Positions 1-5,541 of a stretch of DNA of 9,423 nt are shown here, piece by piece. The DNA comes from Candidatus Nitrosopolaris rasttigaisensis (lineage in GTDB: Archaea > Thermoproteota > Nitrososphaeria > Nitrososphaerales > Nitrososphaeraceae). Location: contig CAKOFP010000201.1 in assembly GCA_933226995.1 (NCBI GenBank), positions 1 through 9,423 on the forward strand, in the 5' to 3' direction. Positions within the stretch are counted from its first letter, which is position 1. The number at the start of each line of letters is the position of its first letter. Position numbers and translations under genes: made by a program. The notes under the pieces were generated by a model. The model ran no database searches. It was given only the letters and a program-made list of their open reading frames with translations, and had not been told where the DNA came from.

Positions 1-74
1 CCTCCTGTTAGGGGATTAGGGACCCAAGTCAGAGCCAAGATATGTCTTCTATCAAGATTGCCGCCGTTACTCAT
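1..74 (-). CDS. N-terminus of an unidentified protein, cut by the left edge
   Basis: An ATG at 74-72 opens a frame that stays open to the window edge (24 full codons, beginning MSNGGNLDRRHILALTW). Its first bases overlap the stop of the upstream zinc-finger ORF in an ATGA arrangement, the usual sign of translational coupling in one transcript. A purine-rich AAGGAAG lies a few bases before the ATG and could help initiation. I do not recognise the family from so few residues, and no function is assigned. The main support is the start/stop overlap and the shared strand with two small genes upstream. Confidence 0.45.
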   Translation of the reverse strand, partial: MSNGGNLDRRHILALTWVPNPLTG

Positions 75-238
75 TCTTCCTTTTGTTTGTGGTATTCTTT
101 GAGAATATCCCAGTGAGTATGCTTAATTAACAAAACACATTTAGCGCAAATCCATATACCGCAAGCACACTTAATCCTAGTGTATTTGACTGTCTTGTTG
201 CATTCGTCACATACAGCAGCATTCTCTTCAGACGTCAT
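71..238 (-). CDS. 55-aa zinc-finger protein, B-box/ZZ-like cross-brace
   Basis: ATG at 238-236, TGA at 73-71. The 55 residues carry C10-x2-C13, C24-x-C26, C31-x2-C34 and H40-x-H42. These eight potential ligands are in the order and approximate spacing of B-box or ZZ cross-brace fingers, which bind two zinc ions and usually mediate protein-protein contacts. The fingers fill almost the whole protein; only a short acidic N-terminus and a charged C-terminus (ending KQKEE) remain, so it is probably a cytoplasmic adaptor or regulator with no enzymatic part. It lies 8 nt after the 60-aa ORF and overlaps the next gene by 4 nt, suggesting a three-gene transcript. The zinc-binding prediction is strong from ligand spacing; family membership and role are inference. 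Confidence 0.7.
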   Translation of the reverse strand: MTSEENAAVCDECNKTVKYTRIKCACGIWICAKCVLLIKHTHWDILKEYHKQKEE

Positions 239-246
239 CGTCCTTG

Positions 247-429
247 TCAGCCCCTACTTCCATATCTCTGTAGAATTGTCAGCAACATATTAGACAGAAA
301 AATACATCGGTACTCTTTCTGGAGATTGGTAGCACCCAGAAAATCTTTCGGCATTTTGCCTACTTCTATCATATTAATGACACTTGTGCTGCTGATATCT
401 TCTGCATTGATTTTAACTTCGTTCTTCAC
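247..429 (-). CDS. Hypothetical 60-aa protein
   Basis: GTG start at 429-427, immediately preceded by an in-frame TAA, so no earlier start is possible; TGA at 249-247. A TATATA element lies about 21 nt upstream (around 448-453), compatible with a very short leader. The product is mixed polar/hydrophobic with no cysteines that would match the downstream finger, no signal peptide and no membrane segment. The family is not recognised. It is retained because it sits 8 nt upstream of the zinc-finger gene on the same strand and would be the first gene of the unit. An ATG at codon 20 or codon 26 is an alternative start, and the ORF could be chance. Confidence 0.4.
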   Translation of the reverse strand: MKNEVKINAEDISSTSVINMIEVGKMPKDFLGATNLQKEYRCIFLSNMLLTILQRYGSRG

Positions 430-570
430 TTACTAAAAGATATCATGTATATAGTCTTTAGAGACTCTTATGTAAAATTATTATTATTGTAGCCAGTGTC
501 TTTCTCTACAATTTCGCTGCGCTGGACTGTGATGACTCGCTCATCCTGTCTCTGCTAAGTGTGGTTATTT

Positions 571-595
571 GGTTTTTCGTATTTTTTTTCTTTTC
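571..595 (+). terminator. T-rich tract, possible plus-strand terminator
   Basis: Runs of five, eight and four T occur within 25 bases (573-577, 582-589, 591-594). Archaeal transcription commonly ends in such T-tracts without a hairpin. No plus-strand gene is seen upstream, so it would have to end an unrecognised transcript, or it is simply AT-rich spacer. Confidence 0.25.
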
Positions 596-668
596 TAGCA
601 GTGGGTGTGACCCTTAACGCCATCCGACAGCAAGATCTTATCTTATGAAATTGTTATTCTACATCATT

Positions 669-720
669 GAATGTCCTGAAATTACATTCGTACAAGAGGA
701 CCTTTCTTCTCATGACATTC
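669..720. promoter_or_regulatory. GAATGT/ACATTC inverted-repeat cluster, possible operator
   Basis: GAATGT at 669-674 and ACATTC at 684-689 form a perfect 6-bp dyad with a 9-nt spacer. A further ACATTC at 715-720 lies 31 bp from the second arm, about three helical turns. The cluster ends about 45 bp upstream of the TATA-like box of the SnoaL-like gene. The repeats are seen; regulator binding is inferred. Confidence 0.3.
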
Positions 721-763
721 AAAATGTACACTAAATTTTCAATTACCATTTGGTAACCCGCCA

Positions 764-773
764 ATTTAATAAT
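764..773 (+). promoter_or_regulatory. TATA-like box of the SnoaL-like gene
   Basis: TTTAATAA is centred about 26 nt before the ATG at 795. That is the spacing expected if transcription starts at the ATG itself (leaderless mRNA), and it supports choosing this start over the upstream TTG at 750. Confidence 0.45.
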
Positions 774-794
774 AATGGAGTGTATTATATCAGT

Positions 795-1223
795 ATGAAT
801 ACTAATAATGTAATGTCACAAGTCGAAATCAATAAGACAATTATTCAACGCTACTTTGAAGCATACAATAACAAGAATGAAGCAATATTTGATGAAATAA
901 TAGCCCCAGAATACATTGACCATGGCCAATCCGCTTATATGGGCTCTCCTGGAAGAGGTGTTGCTGGAGCAAAGAATGACCTTAAGAATTCTTTAGCTAA
1001 ATTAGATGACTTGAATTATGTGGTAGAGGCAATGATTGCATCACCAAGTTATCCGGATCTTGTAGGCACATATTGGAAAGGATCATTGACACCAAAATCG
1101 ACCTCTGAAACTCAGCAAACTAATAAAATAATTAACTACAGAGGCGTAAGTATATACCGCATTCAGAATGGAAAAATGGTAGAAACTTGGCATGTAGTTG
1201 ATGGTTGGCCAGCGAAAATATGA
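795..1223 (+). CDS. SnoaL-like / NTF2-fold protein (ester-cyclase-like)
   Basis: 142 aa from ATG 795. An in-frame TTG at 750 would add 15 residues but lies upstream of the TATA-like box, and ATG 813 is a shorter alternative. The pattern fits the SnoaL-like polyketide-cyclase family: an N-terminal helix with YFEAYNNKNE, then APEYIDHG, a central VGTYWKGS-type strand, and a C-terminal YRGVSIYRIQNGKMVETW segment. These are single-domain alpha+beta barrels of about 130-150 aa with a hydrophobic pocket; the His in IDHG and the late WHVVD Asp sit where family members often have active-site residues. Many relatives have no known substrate, so the reaction cannot be named. It lacks a signal peptide and is probably cytoplasmic. 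The aldo/keto reductase follows after 237 bp with its own promoter-like sequence. Confidence 0.8.
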   Translation: MNTNNVMSQVEINKTIIQRYFEAYNNKNEAIFDEIIAPEYIDHGQSAYMGSPGRGVAGAKNDLKNSLAKLDDLNYVVEAMIASPSYPDLVGTYWKGSLTPKSTSETQQTNKIINYRGVSIYRIQNGKMVETWHVVDGWPAKI

Positions 1224-1433
1224 AAAATAGAGGAGAGGGATGGTCTGAATCTTTTAATAATTGTGCATTTAGATGATTTATTGGTATATTGTGAACCGCC
1301 AACCATTCTGTCCTATTTGTAAACAGAGGATCATCTAACATTGAGAAATACAATTCAAAATACGCAAAATGATCACAGCTCTTTAATGAAATGTTCGACC
1401 ACTATGCGTCAGATTTTTGTGCTTGATATTTGT

Positions 1434-1443
1434 GATATAAAAA
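1434..1443 (+). promoter_or_regulatory. TATA-like box of the aldo/keto reductase gene
   Basis: GATATAAAAA lies about 18-27 nt before the ATG at 1461, with no ribosome-binding motif between. This is consistent with a leaderless or nearly leaderless message separate from the SnoaL-like gene. Confidence 0.4.
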
Positions 1444-1460
1444 TGTAGAGAAAACCTAGA

Positions 1461-2477
1461 ATGAATGACATCAGTAAAAAATTCTACCAACTGGCTCCTG
1501 ACTTGACAATATGCAGAATAATCAACGGCATGTGGCAGGTTGCAGGCGGACATGGATATATCGATCATGGATTGGCAATTACAGACATGATGAAATATCA
1601 TGATGCTAGCTTTACGACTTGGGATCTAGCAGATATTTATGGCCCAGCAGAAGATTTTATTGGGCAGTTCAGGCGTAGGTTATTGGCATTAAAAGGAAAA
1701 GAAGAACTCGATAGAATTCAGGCATTAACCAAATGGGTGCCACGGCCAGGAAGAATTACACGTTCTATCGTTAAAGAAAATATAGAAAGATCGCTTCGCA
1801 GAATGAGTGTTAGCTCGCTGGATTTACTTCAATTCCATTGGTGGGATTATAACAATCCGTATTACATGGATGCTCTCAAATACCTATCCGACCTTCGGGA
1901 TGAAGGAATAATCAAGCATATAGGTCTTACAAATTTTGATACTGAACGTATGCAGATCATGATAGATTCAGATCTACAAGTTGTGTCGAATCAGGTTCAA
2001 TATTCGATTATAGATCGTAGGCCAGAAGTAAAGATGATACCATTTTGCCTGAAGCATAACATCAGTCTCCTTACCTATGGGAGCCTCTGTGGAGGGCTGA
2101 TGTCAGAGCGCTATCTAGGAAGAATACAGCCATCCACTGCTGAGTTAAATACGTTAAGCTTACGAAAATACAAGCAGATGATAGATGCATGGGGTGGATG
2201 GAATTTATTCCAAGAACTTTTATCGACTTTGAAGATAGTTGCACAAAAGCAGAATGTAAGCATTGCAAATGTAGCAACCCGTTATATTCTTGCCAAGTCT
2301 GCAGTGGCAGGTGTTATTATCGGTGTTAGACTTGGAATAGTTGATCACAGAAACAATAATGTGCAGGTATTCAACTTTTGTTTGGATAAGTCAGATTGTG
2401 ATGCTATAGATGCTGTATGTACAAAGTCAAATAACTTGTTTGAGATAATTGGAGATTGTGGTGATGAGTATAGATGA
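1461..2477 (+). CDS. Aldo/keto reductase
   Basis: 338 aa, the usual AKR length: an NAD(P)H-dependent oxidoreductase with a (beta/alpha)8 barrel that reduces aldehydes or ketones, or the reverse. The full catalytic tetrad is visible: D55 and Y60 in DLADIYG, K91 in TKWVP, and H126 in LLQFHWW. Cofactor-site motifs also appear in order: GLTNFD at 155-160, SNQVQYS at 176-182, the YGSLCGGL turn at 206-213 and GVIIGVR at 284-290. The N-terminal NGMWQVAGGHGYI strand and the DLADIYGPAEDFIG block recall AKR subfamilies found in plants, fungi and bacteria, so the substrate is open. No signal peptide; cytosolic. All key residues are intact, so it should be active. No operon partner is evident. Confidence 0.92.
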   Translation: MNDISKKFYQLAPDLTICRIINGMWQVAGGHGYIDHGLAITDMMKYHDASFTTWDLADIYGPAEDFIGQFRRRLLALKGKEELDRIQALTKWVPRPGRITRSIVKENIERSLRRMSVSSLDLLQFHWWDYNNPYYMDALKYLSDLRDEGIIKHIGLTNFDTERMQIMIDSDLQVVSNQVQYSIIDRRPEVKMIPFCLKHNISLLTYGSLCGGLMSERYLGRIQPSTAELNTLSLRKYKQMIDAWGGWNLFQELLSTLKIVAQKQNVSIANVATRYILAKSAVAGVIIGVRLGIVDHRNNNVQVFNFCLDKSDCDAIDAVCTKSNNLFEIIGDCGDEYR

Positions 2478-3055
2478 TTTTACGATATTTGCACTTCATT
2501 AACATTTTGAATTCTTATTTGAGTAGTAGGTCAAAAGTGATTTTTCTAGAGATAGTTCTTGCCCCATCAGTTTTAACGTAATTGCTTTAGAATTCTGACC
2601 TAATTAAGGGGATCATCAGAGACAAGTTTCCAAGTGAAAAGATGTCGATTGGAAATGGAGTAATAAGTTTTATGGTTGCTGTTGGTGCAATCAGATGGAA
2701 CAGTACATGATAGGTGTTTGAGAAAAGGAAGTTCAAGCAGCAAATCTAGAAGAAATTTCTGGGGTTTACAAGACAAATCATGCTGATATTGGTATTCTGT
2801 ATGATGAAATAATAAATTTCCGGTCATTCTCACATTATTATTATACTAAGCAGCTTTCCATCCCTATATCATATATGGCAACACAGAGAAGAGACGTCTC
2901 CTTATAATCACGTTAACAGAAGACCTGGACGATAGATCATGACTGCAGAATCTGCTAGAAAGAATAAAGAATAATAGAAAGTGGTGGTATGTTACGCGAA
3001 AGTATAGGTTATGTTATTGCTGTTGCTGGTAAGATTTCTTTAATCACTCACTCAC
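2478..3055. other. Stretch without an intact gene
   Basis: 578 bp between convergent genes. It holds the MFS-like fragment noted separately and an open but start-less frame at about 2720-2905 (63 codons beginning EKEVQAANLEEIS) that I do not recognise. It also has a 10-bp palindrome GAGACGTCTC at 2891-2900 and a small hairpin GCAGA-A-TCTGC at 2945-2955. A minus-strand frame at 2600-2833 has no protein-like character. Probably decayed or spacer DNA. Confidence 0.5.
2591..2710 (+). pseudogene. Possible remnant of a major facilitator superfamily transporter
   Basis: A 39-codon open stretch between two in-frame stops (TAG 2588-2590, TGA 2708-2710) reads GIIRDKFPSEKMSIGNG followed by VISFMVAVGA. 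This resembles the cytoplasmic loop and following helix of DHA2-type drug-export MFS proteins, where an (I)IRDKFP-EK segment precedes a glycine-rich transmembrane helix. Nothing recognisable lies upstream, and the downstream frames break at once. It would therefore be a small fragment of a roughly 450-residue protein. The similarity is judged from memory of the family without an alignment, so chance is possible. Confidence 0.3.
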
Positions 3056-3433
3056 TTATCCATTGCATCCGAACTTCGTAGTTTTACAGATTGTATTAAA
3101 TGCCGTATCATATCCTTGAATGCATTGATTTAGACGAATTCCATTTAAATTAGCACACGCTGCTCCAGCATCCCTGATTCCTACGCTTCCATCAATTTTT
3201 CCTGCCTTATTGCCTGTCATGTAGTCTGCTGATGAATTGGATATCGTGGAATTAGATCCTTGTGTTATCATATTGGCAGGTTTGCTATGTAGGGAGCTGT
3301 TTGAAAGTGATGATGACGATTTTGAATCGTTCGTTGCGGTATTTGAAGACGACGCGTACGCCATTGTTGTTGATGCTGTAACTAAGAAAGTAAATATTAT
3401 CATGATTGCTGTCAAGAAACTACCACTGGTCAT
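3056..3433 (-). CDS. Secreted Ser/Asn-rich protein with four C-terminal cysteines
   Basis: 125 aa from ATG 3433-3431, preceded by AGGAGG with 9-nt spacing. Residues 5-20 form a hydrophobic signal peptide core with likely cleavage near AYA|S (about residue 27). A low-complexity Ser/Asn/Thr linker follows (28-70) with N-glycosylation sequons at N45, N61 and N66. The C-terminal part (71-125) has Gly/Asp-rich spacing (GNKAGKIDGSVGIRDAG) and cysteines 93, 104, 116 and 123, which could form two disulfides outside the cell. The last third, with C-x10-C-IQGYDTAFN, is reminiscent of small secreted proteins common in Nitrososphaerota that have spaced Gly and a GY-x-A motif. No enzymatic function is known to me; a surface or extracellular role is inferred. 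It has its own promoter region and no clear operon partner. Confidence 0.75.
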   Translation of the reverse strand: MTSGSFLTAIMIIFTFLVTASTTMAYASSSNTATNDSKSSSSLSNSSLHSKPANMITQGSNSTISNSSADYMTGNKAGKIDGSVGIRDAGAACANLNGIRLNQCIQGYDTAFNTICKTTKFGCNG

Positions 3434-3442
3434 TCCTCATTT

Positions 3443-3448
3443 CCTCCT
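3443..3448 (-). promoter_or_regulatory. Shine-Dalgarno AGGAGG of the secreted-protein gene
   Basis: AGGAGG on the minus strand, 9 nt before the ATG at 3433. This full-length SD is unusual here because most genes in the window have none. An out-of-frame ATG at 3440-3438 lies between them and would read only six codons. A TATA-like CTTAAATAAAG at about 3460-3470 precedes it. Confidence 0.6.
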
Positions 3449-3655
3449 ATAGTATTTTCTTTATTTAAGCCTCTTGTTATTTCAGATTTGCTATTGCCAC
3501 AAATGTATAGACTAGCAAAATAGTTATGACCTTTCTACGCCTGTCACGTTTGACGCAGATTTACATCTTTTGTACCAAAATGTTGACATTATTTAATCGA
3601 AGTTCTCAATTTTTTGAGTAGAATGACAGAACGTACGGCCTAATTCTAACTGACT

Positions 3656-3690
3656 CCAGGACGGAAATTTCAGTAAGGGAAACCGTCTGG
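3656..3690. repeat. Inverted repeat / hairpin with one bulged base
   Basis: CCAG-(G)-ACGG at 3656-3664 pairs with CCGTCTGG at 3683-3690 across an 18-nt loop, giving an 8-bp stem with one bulged G. It adjoins the T-rich tract downstream of RR1. It could stabilise the 3' end of the RR1 transcript or be a protein site; the pairing is seen, the role is not known. Confidence 0.35.
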
Positions 3691-3711
3691 ATAATAAAAT
3701 AAAATAAAATA
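3691..3711 (-). terminator. T-rich terminator downstream of RR1
   Basis: On the minus strand this reads as repeated TATTTTATTTTATTTT about 42 bp after the RR1 stop codon. It fits the archaeal pattern of termination at U-rich stretches. Confidence 0.45.
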
Positions 3712-3753
3712 CAGCATAAGAAATAAGGTTATTGATTGATGGCCTTCATAGTA

Positions 3754-4278
3754 CTAGAAGGTTCTTCCTTTTTGTATTTTTCTTAAGCTTTCGAGCACGG
3801 ATCTCAGTTGCTTCGGCGAAGGATCCGCGTCCTTAATTTGTTTCATGCTTAACATGATTTGCTTTAACCCTTCATAGACTTCTTTATCCTCAATAGTGTT
3901 TACGAGTACTTCTGCCCCAAATGGTTTCTGCATTAATTCTACAACCTGCTTCAGTTGTTTAATTGAATCATCCAAAGTTTGTTCTACATACGCAGAAGCA
4001 AATATTATCCTCTGTTTTGGACTCATTGCGAGGATTTCCTCTGCGACTTGCATTCCGTCTTTCCGTGGCATCATGTAATCCAAGATAACAGCATCAAAGG
4101 CAGTACCTGTGCTCTCTCGTTTTTCTAACTCTGTCTGTTTTCCTTTCAATTCAGTTCTATATATTTCTAAGCACTCTTCCCCATTTTTAGCGAGCGTAAC
4201 CTCATGGTTTCTGGCTTCTAAGGCATCCTTATATGATTCAGAAACAGCAATGTCATCTTCAGCAATGAGAATCCTCAT
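3754..4278 (-). CDS. Single-domain response regulator RR1 (CheY-like receiver)
   Basis: 174 aa, ATG start, TAG stop. Receiver-domain residues are all present: acidic pocket E7-D8-D9 in LIAEDD, phospho-acceptor D67 in AVILDYMMP, S95 in place of the commoner Thr (FASAY), and K118-P119 in MQKPF. There is no DNA-binding output domain; the tail (130-174) is charged and helical. Compared with CheY, about 12 extra residues (44-60, KGKQTELEKREST) lie before the phospho-acceptor strand. The protein should accept phosphate from a histidine kinase and act by protein-protein contact. It is a paralogue of RR2 (5538-6020): LEARNH, NGE-CL-IYR and FDAVILDY are shared. The COG3355-like regulator is encoded 149 bp upstream on the same strand. 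A TATA-like CTTAATATCC at 4311-4320 suggests its own promoter. The Cache kinase nearby is a candidate partner (inference). Confidence 0.9.
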   Translation of the reverse strand: MRILIAEDDIAVSESYKDALEARNHEVTLAKNGEECLEIYRTELKGKQTELEKRESTGTAFDAVILDYMMPRKDGMQVAEEILAMSPKQRIIFASAYVEQTLDDSIKQLKQVVELMQKPFGAEVLVNTIEDKEVYEGLKQIMLSMKQIKDADPSPKQLRSVLESLRKIQKGRTF

Positions 4279-4427
4279 AATGCAACTATTGGTACAGTAC
4301 TACCGAGGTTGGATATTAAGACTTGTATATGATTTTCTGTCGCATAATCCGATATAGATTTGCACATAAATATTCAAAAGAGTGTTCATCTGTGTGGGAA
4401 TCAAGGTGAATCTTTACAAAGAGCGTC

Positions 4428-4838
4428 CTATCTTTGATAGAATGACGAAATTGCTCTCCCCATATCTTCTTCAAATTTTCTCAACAATCTATGGAAACTA
4501 TCCTCGAGCTCCTTTACCCTTTTCTCTGTTTCTATCTTAAATGATTCAATGTCAATGGCGCCATAGGCATGATAGTAACCTCCTTCCTTCAGTGTCTTTG
4601 TTTCTTTAGTACAAATTCCTAAGCCTACCAACTTCTGCAAAGACCTAAAAACAGAACTTTTATCCCTATCTACTTTTTTTGCAAGCTCTTCTAAAGTCAT
4701 AGACTTTTTATTCTTAATTAGAATGAACAGCAGATCCAATTCCAACGGTGACAAATCATATAGGTAGATAAAAAGGTCCTTAACTGTGGAATTCACACGT
4801 GTAATAGTTTTGATCGGAGAAGTTGGCAATGCTTCCAA
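4428..4838 (-). CDS. COG3355/TrmB-like winged-helix transcriptional regulator
   Basis: 136 aa. The frame begins at TTG 4838-4836; an in-frame TAA two codons upstream excludes anything earlier, and GTG at codon 15 is the only other near start. The order is an N-terminal helix (18-45, LSPLELDLLFILIKN), a helix-turn-helix at about 47-76 (TLEELAKKVDRDKSSVFRSLQKLVGLGI), a wing at 78-93 (KETKTLKEGGYYHAYG), then a heptad-like helix 96-128 rich in Glu/Lys/Arg that probably dimerises. This matches small archaeal predicted regulators of the COG3355 type. No ligand-binding domain is present, so it may respond through protein contacts. It is transcribed divergently from the wHTH gene at 4949 across 110 bp containing a dyad, and lies upstream of RR1. 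A TTTAAA element at 4856-4861 may be its TATA box. Confidence 0.82.
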   Translation of the reverse strand: MEALPTSPIKTITRVNSTVKDLFIYLYDLSPLELDLLFILIKNKKSMTLEELAKKVDRDKSSVFRSLQKLVGLGICTKETKTLKEGGYYHAYGAIDIESFKIETEKRVKELEDSFHRLLRKFEEDMGRAISSFYQR

Positions 4839-4873
4839 TAATTAGCTTCTGCACATTTAAAGGTATTGGATAG

Positions 4874-4914
4874 TTTTGGTGTGTAATGAGTGGTTTTGGG
4901 TGGATATACCAAAA
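4874..4914. promoter_or_regulatory. TTTTGG direct/inverted repeats between divergent regulator genes
   Basis: TTTTGG at 4894-4899 and CCAAAA at 4909-4914 form a perfect 6-bp dyad with a 9-nt spacer. A second TTTTGG at 4874-4879 lies exactly 20 bp upstream of the first in the same orientation (context GTTTTGG-tGtG / GTTTTGG-GtGG). The dyad abuts the TATA-like box of the wHTH gene (4917-4924) and lies within reach of the other regulator's promoter. It is a good candidate operator for one of the two flanking regulators; binding is inferred. Confidence 0.45.
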
Positions 4915-4916
4915 TC

Positions 4917-4924
4917 TATTAATA
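4917..4924 (+). promoter_or_regulatory. TATA-like box of the wHTH gene
   Basis: TATTAATA is centred about 28 nt before the GTG at 4949, with no SD. This is consistent with leaderless transcription and supports the GTG start. The candidate operator half-site ends two bases before it. Confidence 0.45.
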
Positions 4925-4948
4925 TGGCGTTGTTCTTATTAATTTATC

Positions 4949-5386
4949 GTGGCGAGATCGGAATATCAACGGAAGTTCATATCTGATCCTGAGCGGCACG
5001 AAGGCTTGCTAGCAAATATTCTTAAAGCAATAGCCGACGACAAGTCGTTAGTTCTTTTCAATACCATCGCTAATGCAGGCGGAAATACTGACATTCTTAT
5101 CAGAAGGTTAGGTCTAACTAGGAAACAGTATTACTCTAGAATCTCTGCCTTGTTAAAAGCTGGCTTGATAAGCAGAAAGAACAGCCAGTACCACCTTACG
5201 TCATTTGGTAGGATAGTCTATGACGCACAATTGATGATTGGAAGGGCAGCTAACACAATTTGGAAACTAAAGGCCATTGATTCTCTTGAAGAAGAACACA
5301 AGCTTCCAGTAGATGAACGGAACAAGATAATTAATACGTTAATAGACAATCAAGATATCATAAAGATCCTTGTAAAACAGTCTTGA
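4949..5386 (+). CDS. Winged-helix transcriptional regulator (Nitrososphaerota type)
   Basis: 145 aa from GTG 4949. Residues 20-45 form the first helices (IADDKSLVLFNTIANAGG). Residues 48-75 form the helix-turn-helix (ILIRRLGLTRKQYYSRISALLKAGLI), and 76-90 the wing (SRKNSQYHLTSFGRIVY). A C-terminal helix with WKLKAID and a LIDNQDIIKILV end follows. This architecture (IADDKSL-LFNTIA, GLTRKQYYSR, LTSFG, WKLKAID, LIDNQ-I) is a much-expanded regulator family in Nitrososphaera/Nitrosocosmicus-type genomes. Members are thought to bind DNA; signals are generally unknown. It is the first gene of a probable operon: an unannotated 45-codon ORF starts 17 nt after its stop and overlaps RR2. A dyad next to its TATA-like box suggests control by itself or its divergent neighbour. 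Confidence 0.85.
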   Translation: MARSEYQRKFISDPERHEGLLANILKAIADDKSLVLFNTIANAGGNTDILIRRLGLTRKQYYSRISALLKAGLISRKNSQYHLTSFGRIVYDAQLMIGRAANTIWKLKAIDSLEEEHKLPVDERNKIINTLIDNQDIIKILVKQS

Positions 5387-5403
5387 ACTATCTATGAGTA
5401 TAA

Positions 5404-5541
5404 ATGACCAATATAACGTGGGCTAAGACTGATAATTCAGCCGTACAGCTTGAAGATACTACAATTAGAAGAAAATTACATCTGTTCGCTGAAGAAAGAG
5501 ATCCTTGGCTTAGAAAAAAAGTGGGTCTAAATAAATATTGA
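5404..5541 (+). CDS. Small 45-aa protein coupled to RR2
   Basis: ATG 5404-5406 opens 45 codons ending at TGA 5539-5541. The TGA overlaps the TTG start of RR2 (5538-5540) in a TTGA arrangement, so translation of RR2 probably depends on ribosomes finishing this frame. The start lies 17 nt after the wHTH gene's stop, so the three genes form a tight unit. The product is hydrophilic: a polar N-terminus (MTNITWAKTDNSAVQ), then a basic/acidic helix-like part with IRRKLHLFAEERDPWLRKKV. No cysteines, signal peptide or membrane segment. The family is not recognised. It could be a small partner of the receiver or the regulator, or a leader peptide serving coupling; the unusual RR2 start favours real translation. 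Confidence 0.6.
   Translation: MTNITWAKTDNSAVQLEDTTIRRKLHLFAEERDPWLRKKVGLNKY

Larger units (their letters stand above)
430..794. other. Non-coding stretch between the small minus-strand genes and the SnoaL-like gene
   Basis: No convincing gene in 365 bp. It should hold the promoter of the minus-strand unit (TATATA around 448-453), a T-rich tract at 571-595, an inverted-repeat cluster at 669-720, and the TATA-like box of the SnoaL-like gene. Bases 495-565 are visibly richer in G+C than the flanks. The longest plus-strand ORF noticed (645-734, 29 codons) has no supporting signal. Confidence 0.6.
3434..3753. other. Intergenic region between the secreted-protein gene and RR1
   Basis: 320 bp with no gene. 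From the left it holds the TATA-like box and SD of the secreted protein (minus), a small AT-rich dyad CTCAA-TTTT-TTGAG at 3605-3618, the bulged hairpin at 3656-3690, and the A/T-rich probable terminator of RR1 at 3691-3711. Short frames (at most about 21 codons) have no support. Confidence 0.55.

Noticed and set aside
529..535. GTGATGA resembling a C box of an archaeal C/D-box sRNA
   Set aside because: No CUGA D box or D' box follows at a suitable distance, so the motif alone is not enough.
645..734. 29-codon plus-strand ORF
   Set aside because: No promoter or ribosome-binding support; it overlaps the inverted-repeat cluster and resembles no family.
750..794. N-terminal extension of the SnoaL-like protein from TTG 750
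   Set aside because: It contains the TATA-like box at the right distance from ATG 795, and family similarity begins after that ATG.
1132..1353. Minus-strand 73-codon frame
   Set aside because: It overlaps the end of the SnoaL-like gene and has no protein-like character; antisense shadow.
2600..2833. Minus-strand 77-codon frame
   Set aside because: Composition is unlike a real protein and it lies opposite the MFS-like fragment; no start signal.
2891..2900. GAGACGTCTC palindrome as a regulatory site
   Set aside because: It does not extend beyond 10 bp and is not near any recognised promoter.
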